Shown here in pieces: positions 10,988 to 22,358 of a stretch of DNA of 64,000 nucleotides (its first letter is position 1; every line of letters starts with the position of its first letter). The stretch spans positions 30,738,610 through 30,802,609 of the forward strand of contig NC_030382.2 of the NCBI RefSeq assembly GCF_001625215.2. Reading direction: 5' to 3'. The DNA comes from Daucus carota subsp. sativus. Lineage: Eukaryota; Streptophyta; Magnoliopsida; Apiales; Apiaceae. A model generated the notes under the pieces. That model saw only the letters and a list, made by a program, of their open reading frames with translations. It had not been told where the DNA came from and did no database searches. A program made the translations under genes and the position numbers.

Positions 10988-13900
10988 ATGATGATATACA
11001 CTTGGATTTTATATTCAGTATACATCTTCTCAAATTTCAAGGATGCTCTGCTGGATTCTGCAATTACAAACATACCCAGATCAAGAAAGACAACATTAGT
11101 GTTGTATGTGAATGAGTTTGGTGCACAAGGAGATGGCTTCACTGATGACACTGAGGTAGCTAGCTGCTCAACCTTACTAATGTTCTTGACTGTGTAATAA
11201 AAACGGACCATGTTTGTTTCGAGGGATTATAATCTTTTTATTATTATCATCTTATTTTAACAAATGTGAAAAATTATAATCCCATGAATTCATATCCCAA
11301 TCATCGTTTTAGTTCATTTACATGGGATTTGTAGCCTTGTAGGAATTAATCAGAAAAGTGATTATAGTATAATCCCATGGGATTGTAATCATCTAAATTT
11401 AAAGAAAATAATGTAGTTATTCCGGGATTGATTCAACATGTCTCGTTTCATGTGAATATATTTAGTTAAGTTTAGATTTCTAGAACAGAGAAGCAGATTT
11501 ATTATGTACTTAATTTTTCATTCCATATAGGCTTTGGAAGAGATCTGGAAAGTTGCTTGTTCTTCATCTTTAAGAGCAGAAATTGTAATCCCCTCACAAT
11601 ATTCAGTTTTGGTTCGACCAATTCAGCTTGCTGGGCCTTGTCGATCCCGGGTGACTATAACGGTATGTACTAAACTTGGTTAGTTCAGCATCCTTTATTT
11701 TACTAATATAAGCCTCTTTTTGTTGTTTTACTAGTACATTGCTCTTGTGCATACCTGAATTTGCAATTTAAACTCTAATTAGGATTTTACTTACTACGAT
11801 TTTTTGCACCTTGTACAGATTTTGGGCAGCATATTAGCCCCCAAAAGCCCTGATGTTTGGGATGGTCTTAATAAACAGAAATGGATATATTTCACTGGAG
11901 TGAACAATCTTCTTGTACAAGGGCATGGTGTAGTTAATGGGATGGGCAGGGAATGGTGGGTTAGATCTTGCAAAGTTAACACGACAAATGTATTGCTCTA
12001 TTATTTGCCAATGGTTTTTCGTATTGTTTTCTTCTCTTTATCTAGTTTTATTTATAACTAGCTTCGACGCTTTCTTTTGGCAGCCATGTCAGCATGCTCC
12101 GACGGTTAGTTCTATTATGTTTTTGGAGCAGCATATTTGCTTTTACTTTTATCTGGACAAAGTGAATCTTTTTACCACGTATGCTGATTGACATTGATGC
12201 AGGCCATGACATTTCATAGATGTGAGAATCTGAAAGTTAGAAATCTTATGATAATAGATAGTCAACAAATGCACATGGCTTTCACTAGTTGTGTTAAGGT
12301 TGTGGCGTCACGATTGAGAGTGTCAGCGCCTGTGGCTAGCCCCAACACAGATGGGATCCACATAAGTGCTTCTACTCGTGTCGAAGTTAAGAATACCATC
12401 ATACGTACTGGTTGGTTTTATTAATTAACTTCATTATTCTATTTACCATGTAAGAAATTTTAATCGGGTTTAGCATGTACAGTATAAGTGTTCTACTTCT
12501 ACTGCACTTTTTCCTAGATGGAGGAAATTGGATCTTTTAACTGGAGGATTTAATCTTTTATGAGTTATTTAGGGTTTTTTAATGAGAGGAAAATAACTGA
12601 AACTACATAGAGGCTGTAGAAATCTCTTTCCAGAACTAAAATGACTAAATTATTTTCTCTACTTTGTAACAACTATTTTTATGATGATAACTGTAGTACC
12701 ATAACTCGAATCACAGTACTGAAAAGGGTTAAAGTGGTTAGTATTATTGTAAATCCCATCCTTGATGTTTTGTGTTGTTCTGTTTTATCTAAAAGAAATC
12801 ATTTCTTCTAGGTTTCTTCTGTATTAGAACCACTTTTATACTGAATGCTTCACAAATTTTCTGCAGGAGATGATTGCATTTCTATAGTGAGCAACTCTTC
12901 ACGTATTCGTGTTAGAAACATCACTTGTGGCCCTGGCCATGGAATAAGGTAGACTATTATGATATGATTTCGATAAGATTCTGTATTATATTACCTTACA
13001 ATTTGACCTTTATTGGTAGCATTGGGAGTTTGGGAAAATCAAACACATGGTCTCAGGTGCACGATGTAAGGGTGGACGGAGCTCATTTTTTAAATACAGA
13101 AAACGGGGTGAGGATAAAAACATGGCAGGTACAATAACATCTCTAAGAATTAGGCAATTAGTGGAATCATTATCTTCACTTAATAAGTCTTTTCAAGTAA
13201 ATTTGTTCCTCACCCAAATGCACTCAGTTCAGTGAACTAAGTAAAACTATATATTTGAAATAAACCCCTTCTTTCCATGCTCCCGCACTATCCAATATTA
13301 TAATTTCCAGGGAGGTAGCGGTTTTGCCAGCCAGATTACATTTAAAGATATTTGGATGGAAAATGTTTCAAATCCAATCATAATTGATCAGTATTATTGT
13401 GATTCGCGGTCAGCATGTCAAAACCAGGTGCACATCCTTTAAGTTTTTGTTTCAACTGAAATTTTGTTATTGTGATTCTTTCAGAGATTTTTTTTTAATG
13501 TATTTTTTTATATTTTTAATTGGTCAAATATTCAATTGTCTGGAAGTCTATTTAACTGATGACTCCAACCTCTTCTGATTATGGGCTAGAATAGTTTGAA
13601 CAAACATTGTTATATTAAATCTTATTATAGCTTTAATCCGAAAATGCAGAGAGCTAGTTACAAAAAATCAAATAATATTTATGTGTGTCAAATATTTTTA
13701 GATACTCAAATAGAGGCCTAACTTTTAATGTTGAGTGACATATGCAGACTTCGGCTCTTCTGGTGAAAAATATATCATACATACACATCAAAGGAACTTC
13801 AGCTACGGAGAATGCTATAAGATTTGCTTGCAGTGATACCTACCCATGTCAAGGGTTATACCTGGAAGATATACAACTTGTACCAGAGTCTGGGGGTGTA

Positions 13901-14029
13901 TCAAAGTCATTTTGTTGGGAAGCTGAAGGCTCAAGTTCAGGTCAAATATACCCGCCTCCTTGCTTTTCATGTGGAGGAAGCTTTATTGATCAGAAAGTAA
14001 GGTCTGACCCCATGCTCAAATCTATCTGA
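10988..14029 (+). CDS. Polygalacturonase (pectinase), glycoside hydrolase family 28
   Basis: Nine exons: 10988-11155, 11531-11662, 11819-11989, 12084-12104, 12203-12410, 12867-12948, 13020-13128, 13311-13427, 13748-14029; 429 aa. The enzyme hydrolyses alpha-1,4-galacturonan in the cell wall. All GH28 signatures are present: N-T-D (212-214, in SPNTDGI), G-D-D (234-236), G-H-G (257-259, in CGPGHGISIGSLG) and R-I-K (292-294). The N-terminal 'VNEFGAQGDGFTDDTEAL' is the usual beta-helix entry, and the C-terminal cysteines fit the family. Exon 4 is only 21 nt. I start at the ATG at 10988 because the open frame upstream has no other ATG; the first ~20 residues are hydrophobic but a weak signal peptide, so an additional 5' exon is possible. 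Intron 1 contains a palindromic repeat (about 11200-11400). It appears intact. Confidence 0.9.
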
Positions 14030-15045
14030 ATATACCGCAGTTCCACTCTATGCATGCTCTGAGCAATGTGAGCAATCTACTAGCGCTTGAACCACAAAGG
14101 TTAGACTGTATATAGAACGACCCCAATGAGTATTAGGCCAGCTAGATTGTGTTTCTTGGTTTTGTTCATGGTACATATATCATGCAGACAATTCTGATTT
14201 CTGATTGAATTCACAGAGCTGTGATTTGTGGCTTGGCAAATTTAGATGCAGTCGTGACAGCAACAACATACTGTAATGTGCACAAGTACAGGAACTCAAG
14301 TTGAAGTTGATTGAACTCAGTATCTTGAACAACCTAGAGTAGAGTCAGAGATCTGTGAAAAACTAATGAGGCGACTTCAAAATTTACAAGCTGCTTTATA
14401 TATTTTTGTAAAATGAAAGTATTATTAGATTATATTAGATCTAACAAGTATAACTTTGCTAAACATGCAATTTCTCTATAACCAGATAGCACCTCAGCAG
14501 TCACTAATTAATAGGCACAATCACAACACAAAAAATATATCCCTTGTCTGCTACATAATACTCCCTCGGTCTTCTTATTCATTTACACTTTATTTTCCCA
14601 ACTGGTTGACACGAATTTTAATGTGCATATAAAGTATAGGTTCACAATTTTCTTAAAAAAAATTTCTTGTTACGTATAAAAATTTATACATTAAACTTTT
14701 ATTCAGAAGAATAAAAAATTAAAATAATTTATCAAATTATATTTTGTGAGAGTCTTAAAATGTGTATTGGGTCCCGTTTGCTAATGTAAACAAGTACAAG
14801 CCTTAAAATAATCGGTTGTTCTCATGAATAGACAATTAAATCATAGTTTGAAGATAATGTATATACAAATACAAGTACTCACTTCATGCATTCTCGTTGA
14901 ATTAGCAGTACCTTGTTTATCATGCCCTGATGGAGATATCGCTTGAGCTATCAATCTGAACTGCGATTCCATACAAAATTTCATCAATCAATCAAGACCC
15001 CCGCTTACAATCAAGAAGTGAAAACAAACCTCTCACTGGAGAGAG
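14030..15045. other. 3' flank of polygalacturonase with a MITE remnant
   Basis: From 14561 a Stowaway-like sequence begins (TA then ctccctcggtcttcttattc) and shares internal text (aaagtat.g.ttcacaat.tt) with the element at 17581; its right end (about 14780) has lost the inverted terminus. Otherwise no features. Confidence 0.45.
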
Positions 15046-15050
15046 TAAAC

Positions 15051-15505
15051 TGTTAGGTATCAGCCCATTACAAGGTAACATGGACTTTGGTGATCCAAAA
15101 TATATAAGGATAATAATTGTATGTTTAGACAATTATTATAAGATATGTCTTGGTCATAAAGATAGAAGACCCAGTTGAAATTGGATTCTGATTTGAGTTA
15201 GAAATCAGAATTGGATTAGGATTATGTGTAGCTGTTTTAGAATTAGATTCTGATTTGTCTAGTTTGAGATGACTATATATACATAGTCATATTGTGTTTG
15301 ATAGGTGTGCTCAAGATGTAGACTTAGGTATTGCTTGCGGGCGGATACTTGAGTAGTAGGCTTGAGTATCTAAGTTTGGTTGGTTGTATTATTGATAATT
15401 GTTTTGATTAATAATACAAGTTGGGACATGGGTTTTCCACGTCAAATATATTGTTTTGTGTGTGATTTGCATTAGAAGTTGAATCTCGTGTTTTTATCCC
15501 TAACA
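15051..15505 (+). mobile_element. Solo LTR of a retrotransposon
   Basis: Begins TGTTAGG and ends CCTAACA, 455 bp, flanked by the 5-bp duplication taaac (15046-15050 and 15506-15510). A TATA-like 'actatatatacatag' lies near 15271-15285. No primer-binding site or coding region is adjacent, so it is a solo LTR left by recombination. Size and ends suit a Ty1/copia-type LTR, but the superfamily cannot be proven. Confidence 0.8.
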
Positions 15506-15510
15506 TAAAC

Positions 15511-15883
15511 AACCTGAAATACAAGCTAAAAATCAAAATAAAAGTAAACTAAAAGTAAGTGTTAATAAAAAAATTTAGATCCGATAGTCGAAGCTACAAG
15601 AAAGGTGATTAACTCTCAATCCGATAAGCTACGCTTAAATCGAAGAAAAACATAAACCTAAAGCTCCGATGATGTATATCTAAAAAAAATAAACCAACCT
15701 AATCAAAAGGATAGAAATCCTCCCCGGAGAGGAAGATAAACAAATCAAACAAAACAAATGAAAGAGTTTGGAGATTTCCACCGATGAAAGCCAATAGAAG
15801 CCCCTGAGATAATAAAGGCGACTACCTCAAGAATAGAAAGAATTTTAGGATATTTCAGACTCATAAGTTACTTAATATTATAT
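15511..15883. other. Spacer between the two inverted LTRs
   Basis: A-rich sequence without an open frame of note. Phrases such as gaagctacaagaaaggtgatt, ctccggag-like text and aagagtttggagatttccaccg may be old coding text, but nothing is identifiable. Confidence 0.3.
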
Positions 15884-16267
15884 TGTTAAAGATAAAAATA
15901 CGATATTCAGCTTCTAATGTAAAAGGCGCACACACAAATATGACCTAAAAAACCCACAGCCCAACTTGTATTATCAATCAAAAGCATTATCAATAATACA
16001 ATCAAACTAACCATAATATTGAAAGCTAACAATACTCAAACATAAGCTTTCAGACGATACTAAATTACATCTTGAGTACACCTATTAAAAATAACTAACC
16101 CCACTCAGAATCAAATTCTGAATTCAACTTGATCAGAATCCAATTTATATTAGGTTAATACCCAAAAATCCTTCCCGTATTTTATGACCAAAACATACTT
16201 TTATAATAATTGTCTAAACATATAATTATTATCCATACGTGTTTTGAATTACCCAAGCTCTTTAACA
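15884..16267 (-). mobile_element. Diverged LTR of the same family, inverted
   Basis: Read on the minus strand it starts TGTTAAAGAG and ends ATCTTTAACA, and shares long phrases with the LTR at 15051: 'ggataataattatatgttta' against 'ggataataattgtatgttta', then 'gacaattattata' and 'ttggtcataaa', plus the shared end 'acattagaag.tgaat.tcgt'. No matching target duplication is seen. It lies 378 bp from the first LTR in opposite orientation. Confidence 0.7.
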
Positions 16268-16510
16268 TTTTAATGAGATGATACGCAACAATCTTTGTCT
16301 TCAGTCCAGTACAATTTTATAACTAAATCGAGAATCACCATCAAAACTCAGACGTCCATCCGGCAATGCCTCCTGTCAAACAAGAATAACCCGTCAAACA
16401 AGAATAAACCCTTCTCATTCCTACAAACTTTGAGTGTTACCAAATTTTACTTTGATGAACTCCAAATCACCGTTTTTCATAATAATAGTATATCCATCTA
16501 CAAAATCACG

Positions 16511-16806
16511 TTCATCAATCATGAGAGCTCTTTCATCTGATGAGTCACTCGATCCTTTCACAATCTTCCGGGTTAAAATCGCAAGGATATTGATGGTGGG
16601 ATCTTGACTATGTAATGAGTTCACGTTGGAATGGGCACGGGGGCACTTCGGGGTCGGGGCTCATGTTCATCAATCACGAGAGCCCTTTCATCTGATGAGT
16701 CACTCGATCCTTCTCACTATCTTCCGGGTAAAAATCATAAAGACATTGATGGTGGGATCTTGACTATGTAATGAGTTCATGTACACCGGGGCACCTCGGG
16801 GTCGGA
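16511..16806. repeat. Tandem duplication, period 156 bp
   Basis: Two copies start at 16511 and 16667 (ttcatcaatcaygagagc...) and both run to ggggcacYtcggggtcgg. They share tttcatctgatgagtcactc and gatggtgggatcttgacta. The minus strand of the first copy is part of an open frame 16624-16421; the second copy is broken. Possibly a duplicated gene or retroelement leader fragment; origin unknown. Confidence 0.7.
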
Positions 16807-16893
16807 AAGGTGAGCTCTTGCAATATTCAAAGGCATTTCTTCCAAAGCCTGTGAAGGCATTTCACACCAATGTGAAGTTTGTTACACATGAAC

Positions 16894-17299
16894 TAGGGTA
16901 CATGTCACGGCAGTTTTCACTGGCATGCCTATAGGCATGTATTTTACAAAAAGGCATGCCCAAATGGCATGCCATTTTCCATTAAATATAACAAAAACTG
17001 CTGCATCATTACAGAATTGATACTAAAGTGCACTTACAAATAAACAAAAGTTAGTAAATATTAAGAACAGAACTTAGTACAGTACTAACTTATATTAGTA
17101 GTTTATCTAATATTTAACTATGAAGTTGGACTATATTTAAAATTTTCAATATTTATAAGATATAATATTTATATAAATTTTATTATTTATATAAAAAATT
17201 AGTAAAAAAGCATGCCAAATGGACAAAATGCATGCCTAGGGCATGCCCAGTCTGGCATGCCCAATCTGGCATGCCCGTGCCGCTGTGACATGAACCCTA
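16894..17299. mobile_element. hAT-type MITE rich in GGCATGCC palindromes
   Basis: Begins tagggtacatgtcacggca and ends tgccgctgtgacatgaaccc(ta), a terminal inverted repeat of about 22 bp, flanked by the 8-bp duplication acatgaac (16886-16893 and 17300-17307). Subterminal regions carry at least eight copies of GGCATGCC or TGGCATGCC in both orientations; such subterminal arrays are typical transposase binding sites. The middle is AT-rich and non-coding. Confidence 0.8.
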
Positions 17300-17580
17300 A
17301 CATGAACTGAAATAAGAAGTTTTAAAACCATTTGTTTGCGAGTATTATTTCCTAACACCTGAATCTTGAGGAGATTATATCAAAGGGGTTGAATACAATT
17401 TCCACGTCTTTTTCTGTTATAAACCTTGTCCTTTGATTTATATAATTCATTTTTTAGTATTATCCATTGTCATATATAAATATTATGTTAACAAAATTGG
17501 ACAATCTCTTATCAATTAGACACCTAATCAATAATATAACTGTCATCCTTGATTAATTACAGAACTCTTATAATCTAGTA

Positions 17581-17809
17581 CTCTCTCCGTCCCACCAGAC
17601 TTTTTACGCTACTTTTTGCCACGCATTTTAAGAAACCTATAAAGTATAGTTCCACAATGTTTTTTTTTAAAATCATGAAAAAAAGTTTGACGTTTAAATT
17701 TTTATTCAAAAAAAATATAAACTAAAAAAACGTTATTCAACTATACTTTATAAGAGCCTCAAAATACGTGCAAACAGTGAACGTAAACATCCCGGTAGGA
17801 CGGAGGGAG
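17581..17809. mobile_element. Stowaway-like MITE
   Basis: Begins ctctctccgtcccacc and ends ggtaggacggagggag, with TA on each side (17579-17580 and 17810-17811). The inside folds back (aaacctataaagtatagttc against aactatactttataagagcc). Same superfamily as the elements at 3759 and 14561. Confidence 0.8.
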
Positions 17810-17811
17810 TA

Positions 17812-18783
17812 TATACTAAATTGGGGGCATTATTCTAATATAGTAATAAACGACTTCAAATTTTGTTTCATGTTTCCACGGGTTCATTAATATAGAGTAG
17901 CAAACAAGGTCGACTAAAAATGACAGATCTTTTTAGTGTTTGCAGTTTTGAGAGTCGACCTCCAAGATTTTAGCCGCCACTTCTCCGCTCTTCATCCTTC
18001 ATCCCCTCTCCTGATTAATCATCTTCGCTCTTCCATCTTCTCTTATATTTATCAGTTTTATTAATAAAACCAATATCAAATTTTTTTGGGTGAGTTTTTG
18101 TTGAGTACCTTGTCATCAAGGTTGTGGCCATCTTTTTGGGATGTTTGTGTTTGTTTTGATATTTCTGTGTGTCTTGTTATGGATTTTGGTAACGTTTTTA
18201 AGAAGGTGTTACATGATATTTTGAGTGATCCATATGGCTTGTATCAAATATGGCACGGTGGTAAATATTGCAAGAGCTCACCTTTCACGACATAATATTA
18301 TTCATGTTTTGGGGTCATTTTTTGATCCAATATCAGTGGATGTAATTGATAATTCTGAACATTGGGCTACAGATGCGGCTGCTTATGTGAATGTCGATTG
18401 TGATGCTACTATGTTCACAACTGATGTAGGTTATATTGTTCGAGATTTGATTGTGATACTTTTTGGTTCAAAGAATTTAAATATTCTATTTGTTAAGTGA
18501 TCTGAAAACAAAGCGGTTATCTGTTTAGCTCGTTTTTTGTTTCTTAATCGGGTTGTAATTGACAGTTCGAGAGTTTGTCTCGGCTGGGTTTTGGTTATTT
18601 ATTAAATTATTCGCATTTCATCAAAAAAAATGACAGATTATTTATCCTATTAAAGTGCTCAATTTTTTGTCTCATAAATCCTACTTTTAGTATGTCAAAC
18701 AGTTTATTATATATATATGCCAAACAGTTTATTATATATATATATATATATGCTTTTAATTTATTTATTAGAGGCAAAAATTT
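17812..18783. other. Unassigned stretch with gene-like pieces
   Basis: From 18086 two overlapping + frames (18086-18295 and 18225-18500) read as one protein with a shift: '...FKKVLHDILSDPYGLYQIW' and then '...AAYVNVDCDATMF'. The 'VNVD' piece faintly recalls RNase H domains of LINEs, but the evidence is weak. A (TA) tract with a 20-bp direct repeat (aacagtttattatatatata) lies at 18698-18750. Confidence 0.3.
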
Positions 18784-19553
18784 AGGTTGTATTTGGTTGG
18801 AATGAATGAAAATGGAAGAAATCTTTAGGATGGAATTTGAATTAGGCTTAATGACCCTTTAACCCTCAAAGTTTGGATGGATGTTTCGATGCGGCCTCGA
18901 TGTTTTAAATCGTTCGATTCAGCCCTTAAAGTTTCACTATTATACCTTTTAGCCCTTTTTTCAAATAACGCTATATAACGGAGGGTAAACTTGACAATCC
19001 ATATTCAGGGTAAAGTTTTGGGGTACCTTTTAACCCCTAAAGTATACATCTCATTCCTTTTAACCCTTAAAGAATACATTAAAATACATTAGATGTTCCT
19101 TTTAACCCTCGATGTTTAATGCCCTTTTAACCCTCACGCGTGAAATGTCAACTTTGTCCACCCCGTTATATACCGGTATACGCCATAAGGGCTAAAAGGT
19201 ATATTCGGAAAATTTGGAGTGTTGAATCGAACGACTTTAAACATCGAGACCGCATCGGAACATTTATTTAAACCTCGAGGGCTAAAAGGTCATTAAGCCT
19301 TTGAATTATTATTTAGTTAAATGTTGATAATTTCATTCTTTTACCATTCCATCCCTGTCACCCATAGCTAAGACTCAAACCCTCATCTTTGGGAATGAAT
19401 GCTTCATTCCTTGTTATACTTATTTTCTATCCAAATCTTATCATACAAAATTTACACTTATCTCTTATTTTTTTTTCCAAAATCCTCCCTCCTACCCTCT
19501 ATTATTACCTTTTATTTTCCCTCATTACATTCCATTCATCCCAACCAAACATA
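18784..19553. mobile_element. Palindromic repeat interrupted by another MITE
   Basis: Left end 'tgtatttggttggaatgaatg' is the reverse complement (with changes) of the right end 'cattccattcatcccaaccaaac'. The same family of ends appears at 40431-40756. The MULE-type MITE at 18845-19299 sits inside it. Boundaries are approximate. Confidence 0.55.
18845..19299. mobile_element. MULE-type MITE, copy 1
   Basis: Begins ggcttaatgacc and ends ggtcattaagcc; flanked by the 9-bp duplication tttgaatta (18836-18844 and 19300-19308), the size made by Mutator-like elements. Long inverted ends read 'ttt.a(a/g)ccctc.aagttt..atg..cgatgcgg.ctcgatgttt'. Non-coding. A second copy with its own 9-bp duplication is at 52230-52685. 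Confidence 0.85.
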
Positions 19554-19560
19554 AAATTAT

Positions 19561-20228
19561 TGCTTAGTTTATCACAATTATCATTGCCTTTAAATTCATT
19601 TCAATTCCGAATCATTTTAAGATGAGACCGCAAAGCTAATATGAGTGGAATAGTTGAAACAAGTAGATGCAAAATCTAATTTCTTGCCCTGAACCCTTAC
19701 AATTATCCCTATTTTGTTCATTTTGCGTTAAAGATAGATTTTCTTTTAAGAAGACATATTTTGTTTCTTCGATATTGAACAACAAAAACTCAGTTTGGAA
19801 TCCTTGAGCTTACTCCTTTAAAAAGTAACAGTCGTGTCACATTAAAATTGGTTAGAACTGCTTTGGAGATGATCATTGTTTCGGATTTGATGTTCTCCAT
19901 GAAATAATCACGAGGGAAAAAAACAAGAACACATGCATTTAAGCAACGAGAGGAGACTGAAATAGACATCTGACCCTTTAAGAGAAGGACCGCAAACGTT
20001 GTCATCATCCCCCCTTGCGCACAAGCTCACGGGATTAACCCCACACCACGTCAGATCCACCAACTCTTGAGTAACACCCTTCATCAAAACTAGAAACCCT
20101 GGACCACTAATGCTCGGAGCATCTGGACCCTGCAATCTTGGCTGTCTATTGTCATAGATTCACTCAACTTTGTACTTGTTTAACTATAGTACTTATAATC
20201 ACGGGAGTCCGCAGATTTTATGTCTTTA
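19561..20228. other. Intergenic, no gene recognised
   Basis: Minus frames 20135-19908 and 20008-19790 overlap and are open but match nothing I know. No repeats were noticed here. Confidence 0.3.
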
Positions 20229-20523
20229 CACAAACGACCAGAATCGACAATATCATACTAACTTGACCAACATACAAACGAGCAGAATCGACAATATCAT
20301 ACTAATTTGACCAACATACAAACGAGCAGAATCGACAATATCATACTAACTTGTCCAACATACAAGTTAGATCCTGAAAAGTCGAAAATTCCAACTTCTT
20401 TCTGAGTTAAAAGCCAAAATGGCCGGAATCGACAATATCATACTAACTTGTCCAACATACAAGTTAGATCTTGAAAAGTCGAAAATCCTAACTTCTTTCT
20501 GAGTTAAAAGCCAAAATGGCCTG
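20229..20523. repeat. Tandem repeats, 44-bp and 97-bp units
   Basis: The core gaatcgacaatatcatacta occurs four times (near 20241, 20285, 20329, 20427). The first three are spaced 44 bp with 'ttgaccaacatacaaacgag' between them; the last two share a 97-bp unit containing aagttagatc, gaaaagtcgaaaat and cttctttctgagttaaaag. Lies about 200 bp past the glyoxalase stop codon, so it may be in that gene's 3' flank. Confidence 0.8.
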
Positions 20524-20717
20524 CTACTTATATAATCAAACAACTTAGTTATTACAAACAAGTTTACACAATTAACAACTCTAATTCTCTTACTAATTAC
20601 GAATGCTGAAACAGAGAACACAACCAAGAGTAAAAACAAGAAGCAAGCTGAAACTTATTAAGAACTAAGAACCAAGAACCAAAACATCACCCAGCGTTCC
20701 TTGATCAGCCAGTGTTG

Positions 20718-21639
20718 CTAAAGGCGAACTACTGGGATCTGTTGTGGCTGTTGCAGATTAAGACGAGAGCAAGACCTGACCATTTCTCCAGCAATGGGGA
20801 TGACTGGAAGATTATCACAGTTGCATATCTCCACCATGAACCCATCAGGATCATGGAAAAACAGCTGGTCCACATATATCCCTCCTTCTTCCACGCGTTG
20901 CCTCACGTAATCGATCTCCATGTCCTTGAGCTTCTTCTCCACCGCACCCATGCTCTCACACTGCATCACCCCAAACCGACGCTTGTTTTCATTAATTATA
21001 ATCATTCATCAAGGAATTAAACATCTCGTATTTTATTTTAAGCACAATTAGATAGTTCAGGTGGTTAGTTTATATTCCACCGTCCCAGGACACCCCGTTC
21101 GACTCTCTACTCTATTTCAGAGAACTTGCATAAATTTCAAGCTGTGACTACGTTTTACACCAATTTACAATATTGTGCTCCAGCCACTTTTTTGCAAAAT
21201 TTAAAATTCAGCCAAAATATTACAAATCGGTGTAAAACATAGCTACATCCTTCAAATTTACTCTTTAATAAATATAAACAACATAGCCAAGGACACACCT
21301 GGAAGGAGATATGATTATCCTTGGGATTGATCACTCTTTTCTTAGGCATATTTTGTGGATCTTCAGATTGCAACAAATGTATTCCTATGCCATAGCCAAA
21401 CAGCCTACACATAAAAACACAAATTAAAGCAAGAATTTTGTAACAAAACAAAAAATGGGATTCACATAGGATAAGAGTTACCAAGCTCCGTTAAAATCAA
21501 ATGATCCGGGTCTCCTCACAGGTGCAAAACCCAGAACATGCTTGTAAAAATCCATGGATTCTTCAATAGATTTGCAGACGAGTGAAATGTGATTCAGAGA
21601 TTTCAGATGCAGGGGATTTTGCTCTGAGTTCCCTTTCAT
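20718..21639 (-). CDS. Glyoxalase I-family (vicinal oxygen chelate) protein
   Basis: Three exons: 21639-21482, 21404-21299 and 20960-20718; 168 aa. The start is the ATG at 21639 (the frame is open further, but only from a GTG). A single VOC domain is complete: 'LNHISLVC' with H17, 'GIGIHLLQSED' (60-68), 'NPKDNHISFQ' with H84, and 'DQLFFHDPDGFMVEICN' with E132; H17, H84 and E132 are the likely metal ligands. It matches the short plant family close to Arabidopsis At1g80160/At1g15380 (GLYI7/GLYI4), proposed to act in methylglyoxal detoxification. No transit peptide, so probably cytosolic. The last 20 residues (after 'PVIPIAGE') are family-specific. Confidence 0.92.
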
Positions 21640-21865
21640 TTTGTAAATTAATAATTTCACGATGGTGATTTGGATAAGGATGAGCTATTATCACGGCCAA
21701 GAAATCTTCAAAATGGATCAGGATTATGATGATCAGATAAAAAAGAGAATGAGTAGATGAATTGATGGCTTGTACAAATAATCAAACTATATATAAATCT
21801 CAATGCACAGATGTCATTGTCTGTAGTACTCGTCTGTTTACACACAATCATCAGAATTGTGTGTG

Positions 21866-21877
21866 TACACGTGGTCA
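21866..21877. promoter_or_regulatory. G-box / ABRE-like CACGTG upstream of the glyoxalase gene
   Basis: tacacgtggtca contains CACGTG about 230 bp upstream of the glyoxalase ATG, and another acacgtg lies near 21907. These are binding sites for bZIP/bHLH factors and are common in stress-responsive promoters; function is inferred. Confidence 0.4.
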
Positions 21878-21959
21878 TCATTTCTCGCCATTTTAGCGCC
21901 GAGGTTACACGTGCCCCGTTCGCTCACAATCTCTTCTGTTATAAAATTCGTACTGCTAA

Positions 21960-22355
21960 GAGCATTTTCAACGGTGTTGCCTATATTCGTTGGCTAAATT
22001 GGATCTGTAAGACATTATGTAAAATTTGCTGAACCTGTAAGACATTTTGCTTCAATGGTATTGGCTATACTGGTTGGCTATAATTTAAAAATAGTATGTT
22101 ATTAATATTTTAAATTGTTAAAATAGAATATATCAGTTTAATATGATAATAAATGATGTGTAATCTTCCTACAGATTTCTTACAGACCTGTAGAGGTTCG
22201 ACAAATATAGCCTTCCATAGGAGGTTGGCTAAAATTATAGACAACAGATTATAGTGTGGTTGGAGTGCTATTTTTTCAGAGTGTTGGGTATATTTTTTAA
22301 TTTTGGAATGCCAACTCATTTTTTAACCAAGGGTTTTGTATGGTTGGAGATGCTC
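21960..22355. mobile_element. Tourist-like (PIF/Harbinger) MITE
   Basis: Begins gagcattttcaacggtgttg and ends atggttggagatgctc, with taa on both sides (21957-21959, 22356-22358). Related copies are at 10117-10449 and 31479-32349. It lies about 320 bp upstream of the glyoxalase gene. Confidence 0.7.
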
Positions 22356-22358
22356 TAA

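Noticed and set aside
16537..16544. ctgatgag (also at 16692-16699) as a hammerhead ribozyme core in a tandem repeat, as in retrozymes
   Set aside because: No stem II followed by GAAA, no stem III and no cleavage triplet at the right distance on either strand.
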